Positions 1-5,713 of a DNA stretch of 14,694 bases are shown here, one piece after another. Positions within the stretch are counted from its first letter, which is position 1, and each line of letters begins with the position of its first letter. The stretch is taken from NCBI GenBank assembly GCA_002399265.1, contig DHDG01000055.1:1749-16442 (forward strand), written 5' to 3'. Origin of the DNA: Firmicutes bacterium UBA4882. GTDB lineage: Bacteria; Bacillota; UBA4882. The notes beneath the pieces are model-generated. The model made no database searches and had not been told where the DNA came from. It was given only the letters and a program-made list of their open reading frames with translations. The translations under genes and the position numbers were made by a program.

Positions 1-978
1 GACCGTGACCACATTCATTCTCACTTTATTATCAACTCGGTTGCCTTTGACTCCGGCAGAAAGTTTCACATCAGCACCCCGGAGATAGAACCCATTCGGC
101 AGTTAAATGACAAGCTGTGTATAGAATATGGCTTCGAGATTTGCAAGCCGAAACAAAAGTATGAGCATACAAAATCAATGAGTGTTTCAGAATACCACGC
201 AGCAGCCAAGGGTGAAAGCTGGAAAATGCGACTGGTCAATACCATTGATGAGTGTATGAAATATGCAGGCAACAAGGACGAATTTATACAGCTGATGGAA
301 TTTGAGGGCTACGGTGTCAAGTGGACAGATACCCGAAAAAGCATTACCTACACCACTCCCAAAGGCATGAAATGCCGAGATAACCGCCTGCACGAATCAA
401 AATATTTAAAGGAGAGGATGGAACTTGAGCTACGAATCAGACAGGAAATTGTCGCTGGAAGAACTCAAACAGCGGAACAAATCACAGCCACCCCAAGAGC
501 CGATGCCCACGCCTTCTCCTCTGACACAGGAGAAATTGGACAATCTGTTTTACAATCAGAGCGTCATTTGGGATGGGATAGAGGATTTGCAGAGTCAGCT
601 GAAAGCCTTGCAACAGCAGAACCACAGTCTCGAAACCCAGATGAGCAGCCTACCCAGCAAGTCAGATTTGGAGAAACTGGACAAGAAATTGTGGGAGATG
701 AACAGAACACTATCACAGGTTGGGAGCAAGAAAGAGAAACATTTTTCTCTGCCCAAGCTGAAGCTACCCAGCATAAACGGGACAGTTTGCCTTTGGATAT
801 TCATCAGCTTGCTTCCCTTGGCGGTAATATTATCAGCCTTGGTAGGTCTGTGGAGTCTCTTGGTCAGTCCACTCCTGTAAGGGACAGCACCACAAGACTC
901 ACAGTCAAGGAGCATAAAAAAGGCGTTGGTCAAAAGCAGGATGACCACAGCGGATATGATTTTGAGATGAAAATGTAG
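1..978 (+). CDS. Relaxase/mobilization nuclease (MOB_P type), 5' end outside window
   Basis: The open frame enters at base 1, so only the last 325 residues are present. Relaxases of this family nick the origin of transfer and lead the strand into the recipient. The first residues, DRDHIHSHFIINSV, match the metal-binding HxH motif (motif III) of MOB_P relaxases (Pfam Relaxase family). The catalytic tyrosine and the first histidine would lie upstream. The last third is polar and low in complexity, and ends in a basic tail (STTRLTVKEHKKG) typical of clostridial members. That low-complexity third also encodes a second protein in another frame. The gene is followed by tnpW 10 bases downstream, as expected for the conjugative end of a TnpX-type element. 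Family call is firm; which ICE it belongs to is unknown. Confidence 0.88.
   Translation, partial: DRDHIHSHFIINSVAFDSGRKFHISTPEIEPIRQLNDKLCIEYGFEICKPKQKYEHTKSMSVSEYHAAAKGESWKMRLVNTIDECMKYAGNKDEFIQLMEFEGYGVKWTDTRKSITYTTPKGMKCRDNRLHESKYLKERMELELRIRQEIVAGRTQTAEQITATPRADAHAFSSDTGEIGQSVLQSERHLGWDRGFAESAESLATAEPQSRNPDEQPTQQVRFGETGQEIVGDEQNTITGWEQERETFFSAQAEATQHKRDSLPLDIHQLASLGGNIISLGRSVESLGQSTPVRDSTTRLTVKEHKKGVGQKQDDHSGYDFEMKM
425..880 (+). CDS. Nested membrane-anchored coiled-coil protein, out of frame within the relaxase gene
   Basis: A 151-codon frame lies wholly inside the relaxase C-terminal coding region, shifted by one base. It begins with TTG, and an AAAGGAGAGG sequence sits 7 bases upstream, which is a good ribosome binding site. 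The product has a polar N-terminus with a Pro-rich stretch, a predicted coiled coil (about residues 35-95; heptad-like LQSQLKALQQQNHSLETQ), a basic patch (KLKLP) and one C-terminal transmembrane helix (LWIFISLLPLAVILSALVG). A chance frame would rarely give such an ordered layout. The arrangement recalls RSF1010, where the membrane protein MobB is encoded in another frame of mobA. A role in bringing the relaxosome to the membrane is inference. The alternative is a fortuitous open frame. Confidence 0.6.
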   Translation: MSYESDRKLSLEELKQRNKSQPPQEPMPTPSPLTQEKLDNLFYNQSVIWDGIEDLQSQLKALQQQNHSLETQMSSLPSKSDLEKLDKKLWEMNRTLSQVGSKKEKHFSLPKLKLPSINGTVCLWIFISLLPLAVILSALVGLWSLLVSPLL

Positions 979-988
979 GAGGTATTCA

Positions 989-1237
989 ATGAATAAAAAT
1001 GCTGGATTTTATGGTGAAACCTTGCCGTTAACAAGGCAGCAGGACGGAAAAGTAATGCCTATTTATCGTGATGCCGGAGTATATTTTGACGACACTGGTA
1101 TGCGTACCGAACGGCAGATGAAGATAAACGGTCAAACCTTCTTTGTCACTTCTGTATTTCCAACGGTGGCAACAGCTACACCCACAGAAAAAATCATTAA
1201 GCTGATTAATTTGGATGTAATGAAAAGGGCTGAATAG
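989..1237 (+). CDS. tnpW: Transposon-encoded protein TnpW
   Basis: An 82-residue protein with an AGGAGG site 7 bases before its ATG, starting 10 bases after the relaxase stop. The C-terminal half (RQMKINGQTFFVTSVFPTVA, then PTEKIIKLINLD) fits the TnpW pattern of a short beta-rich segment followed by an amphipathic helix. The second copy in this window (ending at 6055) has the same layout: TYKVKVVFCDNGQETMEDKV, then LRMIRNE. TnpW proteins regularly precede TnpX-type serine recombinases in Tn4451-like and other clostridial elements; their biochemical role is not established. Here too a recombinase start follows, but it is broken. This copy may therefore be a leftover of an inactivated integration module. 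Confidence 0.75.
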   Translation: MNKNAGFYGETLPLTRQQDGKVMPIYRDAGVYFDDTGMRTERQMKINGQTFFVTSVFPTVATATPTEKIIKLINLDVMKRAE

Positions 1238-1256
1238 TTTCAGCTATTCAGTAGAC

Positions 1257-1323
1257 TTTGGCAAATCGTTTGGGTATGATGTGGTTGCGGTTCTACCGCA
1301 CCCATCGTATTCAGTTTGCCAAA
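1257..1323 (+). promoter_or_regulatory. Long imperfect hairpin between tnpW and the recombinase remnant
   Basis: TTTGGCAAA (1257-1265) is the reverse complement of TTTGCCAAA (1315-1323). Inside it TGCGGT-TCT-ACCGCA (1286-1300) forms a second stem, flanked by TGGG/CCCA. The structure ends just before the AAAGGAG site of the recombinase gene. It could control translation of the recombinase or be part of a recombination site; the sequence does not decide. Confidence 0.4.
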
Positions 1324-1340
1324 AGAAAGGAGCCGTAAAA

Positions 1341-1463
1341 ATGGCAAATGATAAGTACACAATTTTATATGCAAGGCTAAGTCAAGATGATGGCAGTCAA
1401 GGTGAGTCTAACAGCATTCAAAACCATGATGTAATCTGTAAAGGGTGGTTTCACCACCACTAA
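1341..1463 (+). pseudogene. TnpX-type large serine recombinase, truncated to its N-terminus
   Basis: After a good AAAGGAG site the frame reads MANDKYTILYARLSQDD and then SNSIQN, the exact style of a TnpX-like resolvase start. It has the Y-x-R-x-S motif that carries the catalytic serine. The intact recombinase starting at 6055 has the matching YERLSRDD and SNSIINQ. Similarity stops at about base 1424. The frame then runs 13 unrelated codons through a hairpin to a stop at 1461-1463. The remaining 500-odd residues of a normal recombinase (catalytic core end, recombinase domain, zinc ribbon) are absent from the window, so this copy cannot work. A later insertion or deletion at about 1424 explains it. 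Confidence 0.8.
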
Positions 1464-1473
1464 TTACATCATG
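1425..1473. repeat. 49-bp nested inverted repeat at the recombinase breakpoint
   Basis: CATGATGTAAT (1425-1435) is repeated as a perfect inverted copy ATTACATCATG (1463-1473). Between them GGTGGT-TTC-ACCACC (1444-1458) forms an inner 6-bp stem. The left arm begins exactly where similarity to serine recombinases stops. It could be the footprint or end of a mobile insert, or a terminator-like or recombination-site hairpin. It has no T-run. Confidence 0.55.
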
Positions 1474-1589
1474 ACTGCGGCTCATTTGTGGCGAATGAAA
1501 CAGCAGTTGTGCGAAAGGCGGCGATGCCAGTCGTATCCACGGTTTCCACACCTGCTAACGGTAATTCACAAACCACAAAGGAGGCCCAA
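1474..1589. other. Leader stretch before tnpV, no gene seen
   Basis: This stretch of 116 bases has open frames on the + strand, but none has a ribosome binding site before its start or a recognisable product. The tnpV frame stays open upstream to a GTG at 1488. That start lacks a Shine-Dalgarno sequence, while ATG 1590 has one, so this stretch is treated as untranslated leader. Confidence 0.4.
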
Positions 1590-1943
1590 ATGGAACTGAC
1601 ATATACCAAAGCCGGAGATTATTATTTGCCCAATCTGGCCGCGCCGGATGCGCCGGCCCATCCCATCGGCAAGTATGGCCGCATGAGAAAGCGGTATCTG
1701 AAAGAGCATCATCGCACCATTTTTGAAAGCATGGTGCTGGATGGCAGCTTGTGGGCACACATTGCAGAGATTGACCAAGCCAGCACCGAGCGCATGAAAC
1801 TCCTCATTCCAGCAATGGCAAAACAGGAAGGCGTGACCGAAGAGCTAAAAGCGTCCGCTCAAATGGAATGGGTGGGTCGGATGAACAGCATTTACAACCG
1901 GGCGGAAGAAATTGTGCTTAATGACTTTATCTTCTCTGATTAG
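1590..1943 (+). CDS. tnpV: Transposon-encoded protein TnpV
   Basis: A 117-residue protein. ATG 1590 is chosen over the upstream in-frame GTG at 1488 because AAAGGAGG lies 5 bases before it. The sequence follows the TnpV family: a short beta-like start (YTKAGDYYLPNL), then IGKYGRMRKRYLKEHH, an acidic helix (AHIAEIDQAS), and the end QMEWVGRMNSIYNRAEEIV. TnpV is a small accessory protein found in Tn4451-like elements and many clostridial ICEs. Its function is not firmly known; an excisionase-like role has been suggested. It lies next to the truncated recombinase and is followed at once by a terminator that it shares with toxN on the other strand. Confidence 0.75.
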   Translation: MELTYTKAGDYYLPNLAAPDAPAHPIGKYGRMRKRYLKEHHRTIFESMVLDGSLWAHIAEIDQASTERMKLLIPAMAKQEGVTEELKASAQMEWVGRMNSIYNRAEEIVLNDFIFSD

Positions 1944-1950
1944 AATAGCC

Positions 1951-1991
1951 AAACACGCTCATGGATTTTGAAGTCCATGAGCGTGTTTTTT
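1951..1991 (+). terminator. Terminator of tnpV, shared with the end of toxN
   Basis: CACGCTCATGGA (1954-1965) pairs perfectly with TCCATGAGCGTG (1974-1985), extended by AAA/TTT. An 8-base loop separates the arms and a run of T follows on the + strand. The convergent toxN stop codon (1990-1992) abuts it, so the stem may serve both directions. The T-run on the - strand is short. Confidence 0.85.
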
Positions 1992-2775
1992 ATCGTTCAA
2001 AATCTTTGCTCCGTTTTTTTGGTTTCGGTGTGTGCGTTGAGGGTGTTGTCGGCTGCTTTAACCGAGCAAGTACAGACTCTTTTTCAGCTGGTTGTTGCGG
2101 TCTGCGTTGTTGCGCGTTGTTTGGACGATGGAGTTGTTCGATCAAACTTTCTTTTTGGATGGGAGTGTCGGCATTTTCAGGTGATTGCTTATTTGCTTTC
2201 AGCTGTTCCGCGAGAAATGCGCGGCAACGTACTTCGGCATATTGAAAATCAACCGTATTTTTGATGTAATTCGGTGCCGGTTGGGTAGCATATAATGTGG
2301 CAGCTTTCGTTTTCTGATTGTATATGACCTGTGCATATTTCAAAATTGTGGAAATATTGGACTTTATGAAATCATATTCTTTTTCCACAATCATTCGATA
2401 GTTCAAGTCTTTTTCATCGTTAATGGAATACGGAGTAAGTTCGCTGTCAGGAACAGGGATCATGTTGCTTAGCTTCAAAGTTCCTTTCAATTCCACTTTC
2501 CCTGATGCCGTATCGGTTGTTATCATACGTACAATCGGTACAATGCTCTTGCGAATCTGGTTTGTCCCGTCCGGTTGCAGAATATAGTCGCTGTTTTTGG
2601 GCGAAGAAAACGGAATGAAGTAATTATACTCGTCATGACGGAATACAACGCCTAAGTATTTTCTCGTGTGTGAACGGACATTCTCTTTGTTGTCAAAAAC
2701 GATTTTCAGTCGAGCGTCTTGCCGGAGATATGCTATGTAACGATCCGACACGCTGAATATTTTTACTTTTTCCAT
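1990..2775 (-). CDS. toxN: Type III toxin-antitoxin endoribonuclease, ToxN/AbiQ family
   Basis: A 261-residue protein. Residues 1-185 fit the ToxN/AbiQ fold: the start MEKVKIFSVSDRYIAYLRQ, then KYLGVVF and NYFIPFSSPK (residues 51-60). The last matches the active-site region of ToxN and AbiQ, where a Ser/Thr and a nearby Lys are essential. Such toxins cleave cellular or phage mRNA and are held inactive by an RNA antitoxin of tandem repeats, which they also cut into units. The upstream DNA shows that arrangement: promoter, three 38-nt repeats, terminator, then this gene with GAAAGGA before ATG 2775. Odd feature: usual members have about 170-200 residues. This one adds about 60, Pro/Lys-rich, with a duplicated motif (KESLIEQLHRP at 208 and KESVLARLKQP at 232). 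Whether it is closest to ToxN or CptN cannot be decided here. Confidence 0.88.
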   Translation of the reverse strand: MEKVKIFSVSDRYIAYLRQDARLKIVFDNKENVRSHTRKYLGVVFRHDEYNYFIPFSSPKNSDYILQPDGTNQIRKSIVPIVRMITTDTASGKVELKGTLKLSNMIPVPDSELTPYSINDEKDLNYRMIVEKEYDFIKSNISTILKYAQVIYNQKTKAATLYATQPAPNYIKNTVDFQYAEVRCRAFLAEQLKANKQSPENADTPIQKESLIEQLHRPNNAQQRRPQQPAEKESVLARLKQPTTPSTHTPKPKKRSKDFER

Positions 2776-2794
2776 ATTATCCTTTCGATTCGTC

Positions 2795-2829
2795 TATAAA
2801 AGAAAGGGGGTGGGAAAACCCCACCCCCT
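2795..2829 (-). terminator. Intrinsic terminator between antitoxin RNA and toxN
   Basis: Read on the - strand, CCCCCACCC and GGGTGGGGG type arms (2806-2814 with 2820-2828; nine pairs, nearly all G-C) enclose a 5-base loop and are followed by TTTCTTTTAT. In type III systems a terminator here limits read-through so that antitoxin RNA is made in excess over toxin mRNA. The position fits exactly. Confidence 0.9.
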
Positions 2830-2940
2830 GATTTTACAGCTTCCCACTTGTTGGTGGGGAAACACCTGATTTTACAGCTTCCCACTTGTTGGTGGGGAAA
2901 CACCTGATTTTACAGCTTCTCGCTTATCGGCTGAGAAACG
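2827..2940 (-). repeat. Three tandem 38-bp repeats (antitoxin units)
   Basis: Units start at 2827, 2865 and 2903 on the + strand, with CCTGAT repeating exactly every 38 bases and once more, partly, at 2941 (CCTGATGTTG). The units at 2827 and 2865 are identical; the unit at 2903 diverges mainly in the hairpin. There are no unique spacers, so this is not a CRISPR array. Confidence 0.92.
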
Positions 2941-2966
2941 CCTGATGTTGAGCATCTCTGCTCTTC
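2827..2966 (-). ncRNA. toxI: Type III antitoxin RNA (ToxI-like), three 38-nt units
   Basis: The RNA should start about 7 bases after the -10 box (near 2966) and contain three tandem 38-nt units (2903-2940, 2865-2902, 2827-2864 in order of transcription), then the terminator. Each unit has a hairpin (unit positions 4-8 with 20-24, and 10-11 with 18-19, with a bulge at 9 and a 6-base loop). A conserved tail CTGTAAAATCAGG follows. The first-transcribed unit differs from the other two at two base pairs, and in both cases both partners changed together (C-G to U-A; A-U to G-C). Type III antitoxin RNAs bind their toxin as pseudoknotted units after cleavage in an A-rich stretch. The pseudoknot itself is not demonstrated here. 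Confidence 0.85.
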
Positions 2967-2972
2967 ATTATT

Positions 2973-3001
2973 ATTATACGCACGGGGCAGAAATATGTCA
3001 A
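2973..3001 (-). promoter_or_regulatory. Consensus sigma-A promoter of the antitoxin RNA
   Basis: On the - strand TTGACA (2996-3001) and TATAAT (2973-2978) are both perfect matches to consensus and are separated by 17 bases. Transcription would begin near 2966, just before the repeats. Such a strong promoter is expected for an antitoxin RNA that must outnumber its toxin. Confidence 0.92.
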
Positions 3002-3052
3002 GCAAAACAGCCTATTCAAAAAATGAATAATTTGCGAACTATCAGCCGTAAT

Positions 3053-3289
3053 CTATGTCAGCGTGATCCCGCGCTCCGCCAACTTTTCGCAAATCGCCTT
3101 GTAGGACGCTTCGCCCAAGCCCGGGGTCGCTTTGAGCTGTTCGCCGGACAGTGCGCATAAGTCCGCCAGCGTATGAATGTCAGCCTTCTCCAAAATGTTC
3201 GTCAGCCGCGTCCCGAAGCTAAGCTCAGCGATGGGGACTGCCTGCAACAGCTTGCGCTCCCGTTTCCGTTTATACTTTCCTCTTGCCAT
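3053..3289 (-). CDS. Free-standing RNA polymerase alpha-CTD-like small protein
   Basis: A 78-residue protein. ATG 3289 is preferred to the ATG six bases upstream because AGGGAGG lies 8 bases before it, against only 2 for the other. After a basic leader (MARGKYKRKRERK), residues 19-78 align without gaps to the C-terminal domain of bacterial RpoA: PIAELSFGTRLTNIL, IHTLADL, LKATPGLGEASY, ending ERGITL. Positions matching the E. coli DNA-binding residues Arg265, Asn268, Gly296 and Ser299 are kept (R28, N31, G59, S62), while Lys298 is Ala. Full RpoA has about 310 residues with an N-terminal assembly domain, which is missing here. It could bind UP-element-like DNA, sigma or an activator; a generic helix-hairpin-helix DNA-binding role is the alternative. 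It is the last protein gene before the toxin-antitoxin promoter. Confidence 0.75.
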   Translation of the reverse strand: MARGKYKRKRERKLLQAVPIAELSFGTRLTNILEKADIHTLADLCALSGEQLKATPGLGEASYKAICEKLAERGITLT

Positions 3290-3334
3290 AATCATGGCCT
3301 CCCTTCGTGTTATGTATGACTGTTTTCAGTATGA

Positions 3335-3757
3335 CTATAAAAGAATATTTGCCAGTACTGTGAATATCGCCAAGGAGATGGCTGCAATCAGAACCAAACA
3401 AAAAGCAACAATAAGCAATGTTTTCCCAAGCTTGCTGCTGACGGTGCAGGACACACGGATGCCCCATATTGCAAGCAGCGTCATGCAGAAATAAACCACG
3501 CCGGACGCAGCGGAGAAAAAGATTGTGGTCAAGTCCAAATAGAAAGAAATCACCGGGATGATGCATAGTACCCCAACGCAAAGCAACACCCCAAACCCAA
3601 CGAAAAGCAACTTTTTTACAAGCGTGTTCTTAATCAGAATCGCAACGGAAGTCCCGCCGATGCAGGCGGCTACGATTGCGACAATTCCAAACAGAACAAC
3701 GGCGGCTATCACCATCATAATGAGGATGACCGGCAAAACCAGCAGCACATGAAACAT
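3335..3757 (-). CDS. Small integral membrane protein of unknown function
   Basis: A 140-residue, very hydrophobic protein with AAAGGAG upstream of ATG 3757. Four membrane spans are visible: about residues 5-38 (LLVLPVILIMMVIAAVVLFG and following), 50-72 (LLFVGFGVLLCVGVLCIIPV), 78-103 and 112-138. Short Lys/Arg-bearing loops (KNTLVKK; SSKLGK) lie between them. No enzymatic motif or family is recognised. It lies 21 bases downstream of the zinc-finger protein gene and 45 bases upstream of the alpha-CTD-like gene, so it is very likely co-transcribed with them. Confidence 0.7.
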   Translation of the reverse strand: MFHVLLVLPVILIMMVIAAVVLFGIVAIVAACIGGTSVAILIKNTLVKKLLFVGFGVLLCVGVLCIIPVISFYLDLTTIFFSAASGVVYFCMTLLAIWGIRVSCTVSSKLGKTLLIVAFCLVLIAAISLAIFTVLANILL

Positions 3758-3778
3758 GTTTCGTCACTCCTTTTATAA

Positions 3779-4693
3779 TCATTCGTCCTCTGTATCCACG
3801 GTGCTATTCTTGCTCCGGTTTTTATAGACATTGTACTGATTCTTGCAGCGCGGAGAGCAAAAGACTGTGCCGGGGCGCTTGGCCACAAACACCTTCTGAC
3901 AGTGCTTGCACATCTTCAGCGGTTTATCTCCATCTGTCAGCATGAAGCTGAACATCATCTGAATGCCCAGCAGCAGCGAATGGAAGTCCCATACAATGGT
4001 CGGCTTATCCAGCAGCTCTATATGATAGCTCGGCGCAATGCCGTTGAAGGCCGCTATGCCCATGCGGTACAGGTTGCGCCCGTCCTCGTCCAGCGCGTCA
4101 TAATCATTATAGTACAGATAGCTGGAACAGAAGGAAAAAGCCCAATCCTTAAACTGCGCGATCAGCCAGTCATACCGCTCCGCATATTCTCGCTGGAAAG
4201 CGATCTGCAATGCCATGGGTCGATTAGAGAAGGTCATGGTCAGCGCAATCATTGTGCGGTCTGAAATGTCCCACTTGGATTCCTTGCCCTTTTTCCTCAG
4301 CTCCAGCTTGTCAAAGGGCAGAAAGTGAGACAGATATTTGTCCGTGTCCATCGCTTCGTCCTTGATAAAATGATTGCTCGGCAGATAGACTGCCTCATAG
4401 TCCATAAAGGTGGGCGTGGTCGGCAGCGCGGTGATTAGTCCCAACAGACCATAATGGGAAACAAAATCCATCGCCGCAGCCTGAATGGTCTGTTCGTCGG
4501 CCTTGTTCATGCAGAGCATCCCCACATTGAGCGCCTCCAACACCATTGCCTCAGCATCCTTCAGCGGGTCGTAGATCTCCGGCTTTGCATTGGGGGCGGG
4601 GGTCACATACTGCTTTCCGTCCTTTGCCCGCCTGCACTCATATTCACTATATTTTACCCAACTGGAGCTTGAACGCTCAAACAGGTTGTTCAT
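3779..4693 (-). CDS. Unknown protein with C-terminal zinc finger
   Basis: A 304-residue protein; GGAGGT lies 5 bases before ATG 4693. The N-terminal 250 residues are not recognised; they look mostly helical and soluble, with aromatic-rich stretches (FCSSYLYYNDYDALDEDGRN). The C-terminus has CKHCQKVFVAKRPGTVFCSP then RC (Cys 262, 265, 279, 283), a C-x2-C-x13-C-x3-C zinc site followed by a basic helix, resembling the CGNR-type zinc finger of some transcription regulators. The same module occurs twice at the end of the TnpX recombinase in this window. It sits in the minus-strand block between the sigma-like and membrane-protein genes. A nucleic-acid-binding role is inference. Confidence 0.72.
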   Translation of the reverse strand: MNNLFERSSSSWVKYSEYECRRAKDGKQYVTPAPNAKPEIYDPLKDAEAMVLEALNVGMLCMNKADEQTIQAAAMDFVSHYGLLGLITALPTTPTFMDYEAVYLPSNHFIKDEAMDTDKYLSHFLPFDKLELRKKGKESKWDISDRTMIALTMTFSNRPMALQIAFQREYAERYDWLIAQFKDWAFSFCSSYLYYNDYDALDEDGRNLYRMGIAAFNGIAPSYHIELLDKPTIVWDFHSLLLGIQMMFSFMLTDGDKPLKMCKHCQKVFVAKRPGTVFCSPRCKNQYNVYKNRSKNSTVDTEDE

Positions 4694-4743
4694 CAGATAC
4701 CTCCGAAGTAATCTTTATCATCCACAATTATATTACTATCATA

Positions 4744-5487
4744 TCAGCCGCTTGTATCTTCGTCAAGGGCGTTGGCCTCATACCTGCCAATAAAGGCTTC
4801 TTCTCGCAGCGTGAGCTGTCTGCTTTCTGTTTGCCACTTTTTCAAATGCCGATAGAGCCGTTTTTGCAGCGTTTGCAGCATGCCATCCCGCACACTGCGG
4901 ATGTTGCGATCGGTCTGCCCGCGTATGGCGGCAAGCTGCTGCGGAGAGCACAAACGCAGCGCAAGGAAAAACAGGACTTCCTTCTGGTTCTCATTTAGCT
5001 TATAGACGAGGTCGGACTTGAAATTGTCTGCGGTCAGTTGGTGCATCTCATAGGGGCAGTCAAACAGCACATCCAGAAAATTGCCGCTGCATAGCTGACG
5101 ATAGGCCGGATTCATCAAAAAACGAGGGAACATCACGCCGTCATAGGCCGCGCCGTATTCTAACGGTACATTGTTTCCCCGCCGTACTTCACGGTATCGT
5201 TCCCTGCGTTCTCTGTTCGCATCCCGCCTATCCCAAATAGCGAGGATCAGTTCAAAGTCCTCCACCGTCCGGGCAACACATTCTAATCGCTCCAACGCAA
5301 CCTCGTTGGAGCTTAACGCCAGTCTTGCCTTTTCCCGTGACAGCTTCGGCTTGTGCAGCCTTTGGTATCGGCTCTCGTCTTGCTCCAGTTGTAGAGAATA
5401 TTCTGTTTCTCGCTCTTGCGCGAGCTGCCATTCCAGTCGCCTGTTGGATGGCTCGATGCCGGTGTCATAACGGCCATACGCATCCAT
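4744..5487 (-). CDS. Sigma-70 region-4-like protein
   Basis: A 247-residue protein. ATG 5487 is chosen over the GTG at 5496 because GGGGAGG ends 8 bases before it. Residues 1-120 are highly charged and helical (QERETEYSLQLEQDESRYQR, later RRDANRERRERYREVRR). Residues 165-214 (NENQKEVLFFLALRLCSPQQ, then LAAIRGQTDRNIRSVRDGML) have the pattern of sigma region 4.2: a helix beginning after a turn, then helix-turn-helix, then a basic helix with QKRLYRHL. No region 2 or 3 is visible, so it is not a complete sigma factor. It is the first gene of the minus-strand block, 50 bases upstream of the zinc-finger gene. It could be a partial sigma, an anti- or co-sigma, or a DNA-binding regulator of the block. 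Confidence 0.68.
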   Translation of the reverse strand: MDAYGRYDTGIEPSNRRLEWQLAQERETEYSLQLEQDESRYQRLHKPKLSREKARLALSSNEVALERLECVARTVEDFELILAIWDRRDANRERRERYREVRRGNNVPLEYGAAYDGVMFPRFLMNPAYRQLCSGNFLDVLFDCPYEMHQLTADNFKSDLVYKLNENQKEVLFFLALRLCSPQQLAAIRGQTDRNIRSVRDGMLQTLQKRLYRHLKKWQTESRQLTLREEAFIGRYEANALDEDTSG

Positions 5488-5713
5488 CAAAGCCACCTCC
5501 CCTCGAAAAATCTTTGTCTTTTCTGAATTGTTTTCAAAAACCTATTCCGAAATAAGTGTCTGCATTCTCCTATATATAGAGAGGTTAGTAATCAAGCATA
5601 AAATACAACAGATTACAGCCTTGGCCTCTCGGGGAGGAATGCGCAGCAATCAGCATAATCGGCAGCATGACCGGCTTCGGCTTGTCCAGTAATGGGCAGC
5701 CGGGGTCGGTCTT

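Noticed and set aside
595..948. 117-codon frame on the - strand in the relaxase gene
   Set aside because: It is antisense to both the relaxase and the nested frame, and has no ribosome binding site or recognisable domain.
1471..1599. 42-codon frame (starts MTAAHLWRMKQQLCERRRCQ) before tnpV
   Set aside because: It starts inside the hairpin arm without a ribosome binding site and ends inside the tnpV start; no family resemblance. Could be rechecked for conservation.
1968..2264. Open frames on the + strand under toxN
   Set aside because: They run through a terminator stem and are opposite the toxin tail; the products look random and Cys/Val-rich.
2827..2940. Tandem repeats as a small CRISPR array
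   Set aside because: The 38-bp units abut with no unique spacers, no cas genes are near, and the toxin gene, promoter and terminator explain them as an RNA antitoxin.
3013..3029. TATTCA/TGAATA hairpin as terminator of the alpha-CTD-like gene
   Set aside because: Only 6 A/T-rich pairs and no following T-run; read-through into the antitoxin region remains possible.
5540..5600. Promoter for the minus-strand cargo block
   Set aside because: TTGATT and TATATA-like boxes exist on the - strand but their spacing (about 11-15 bases) is too short for a confident call.
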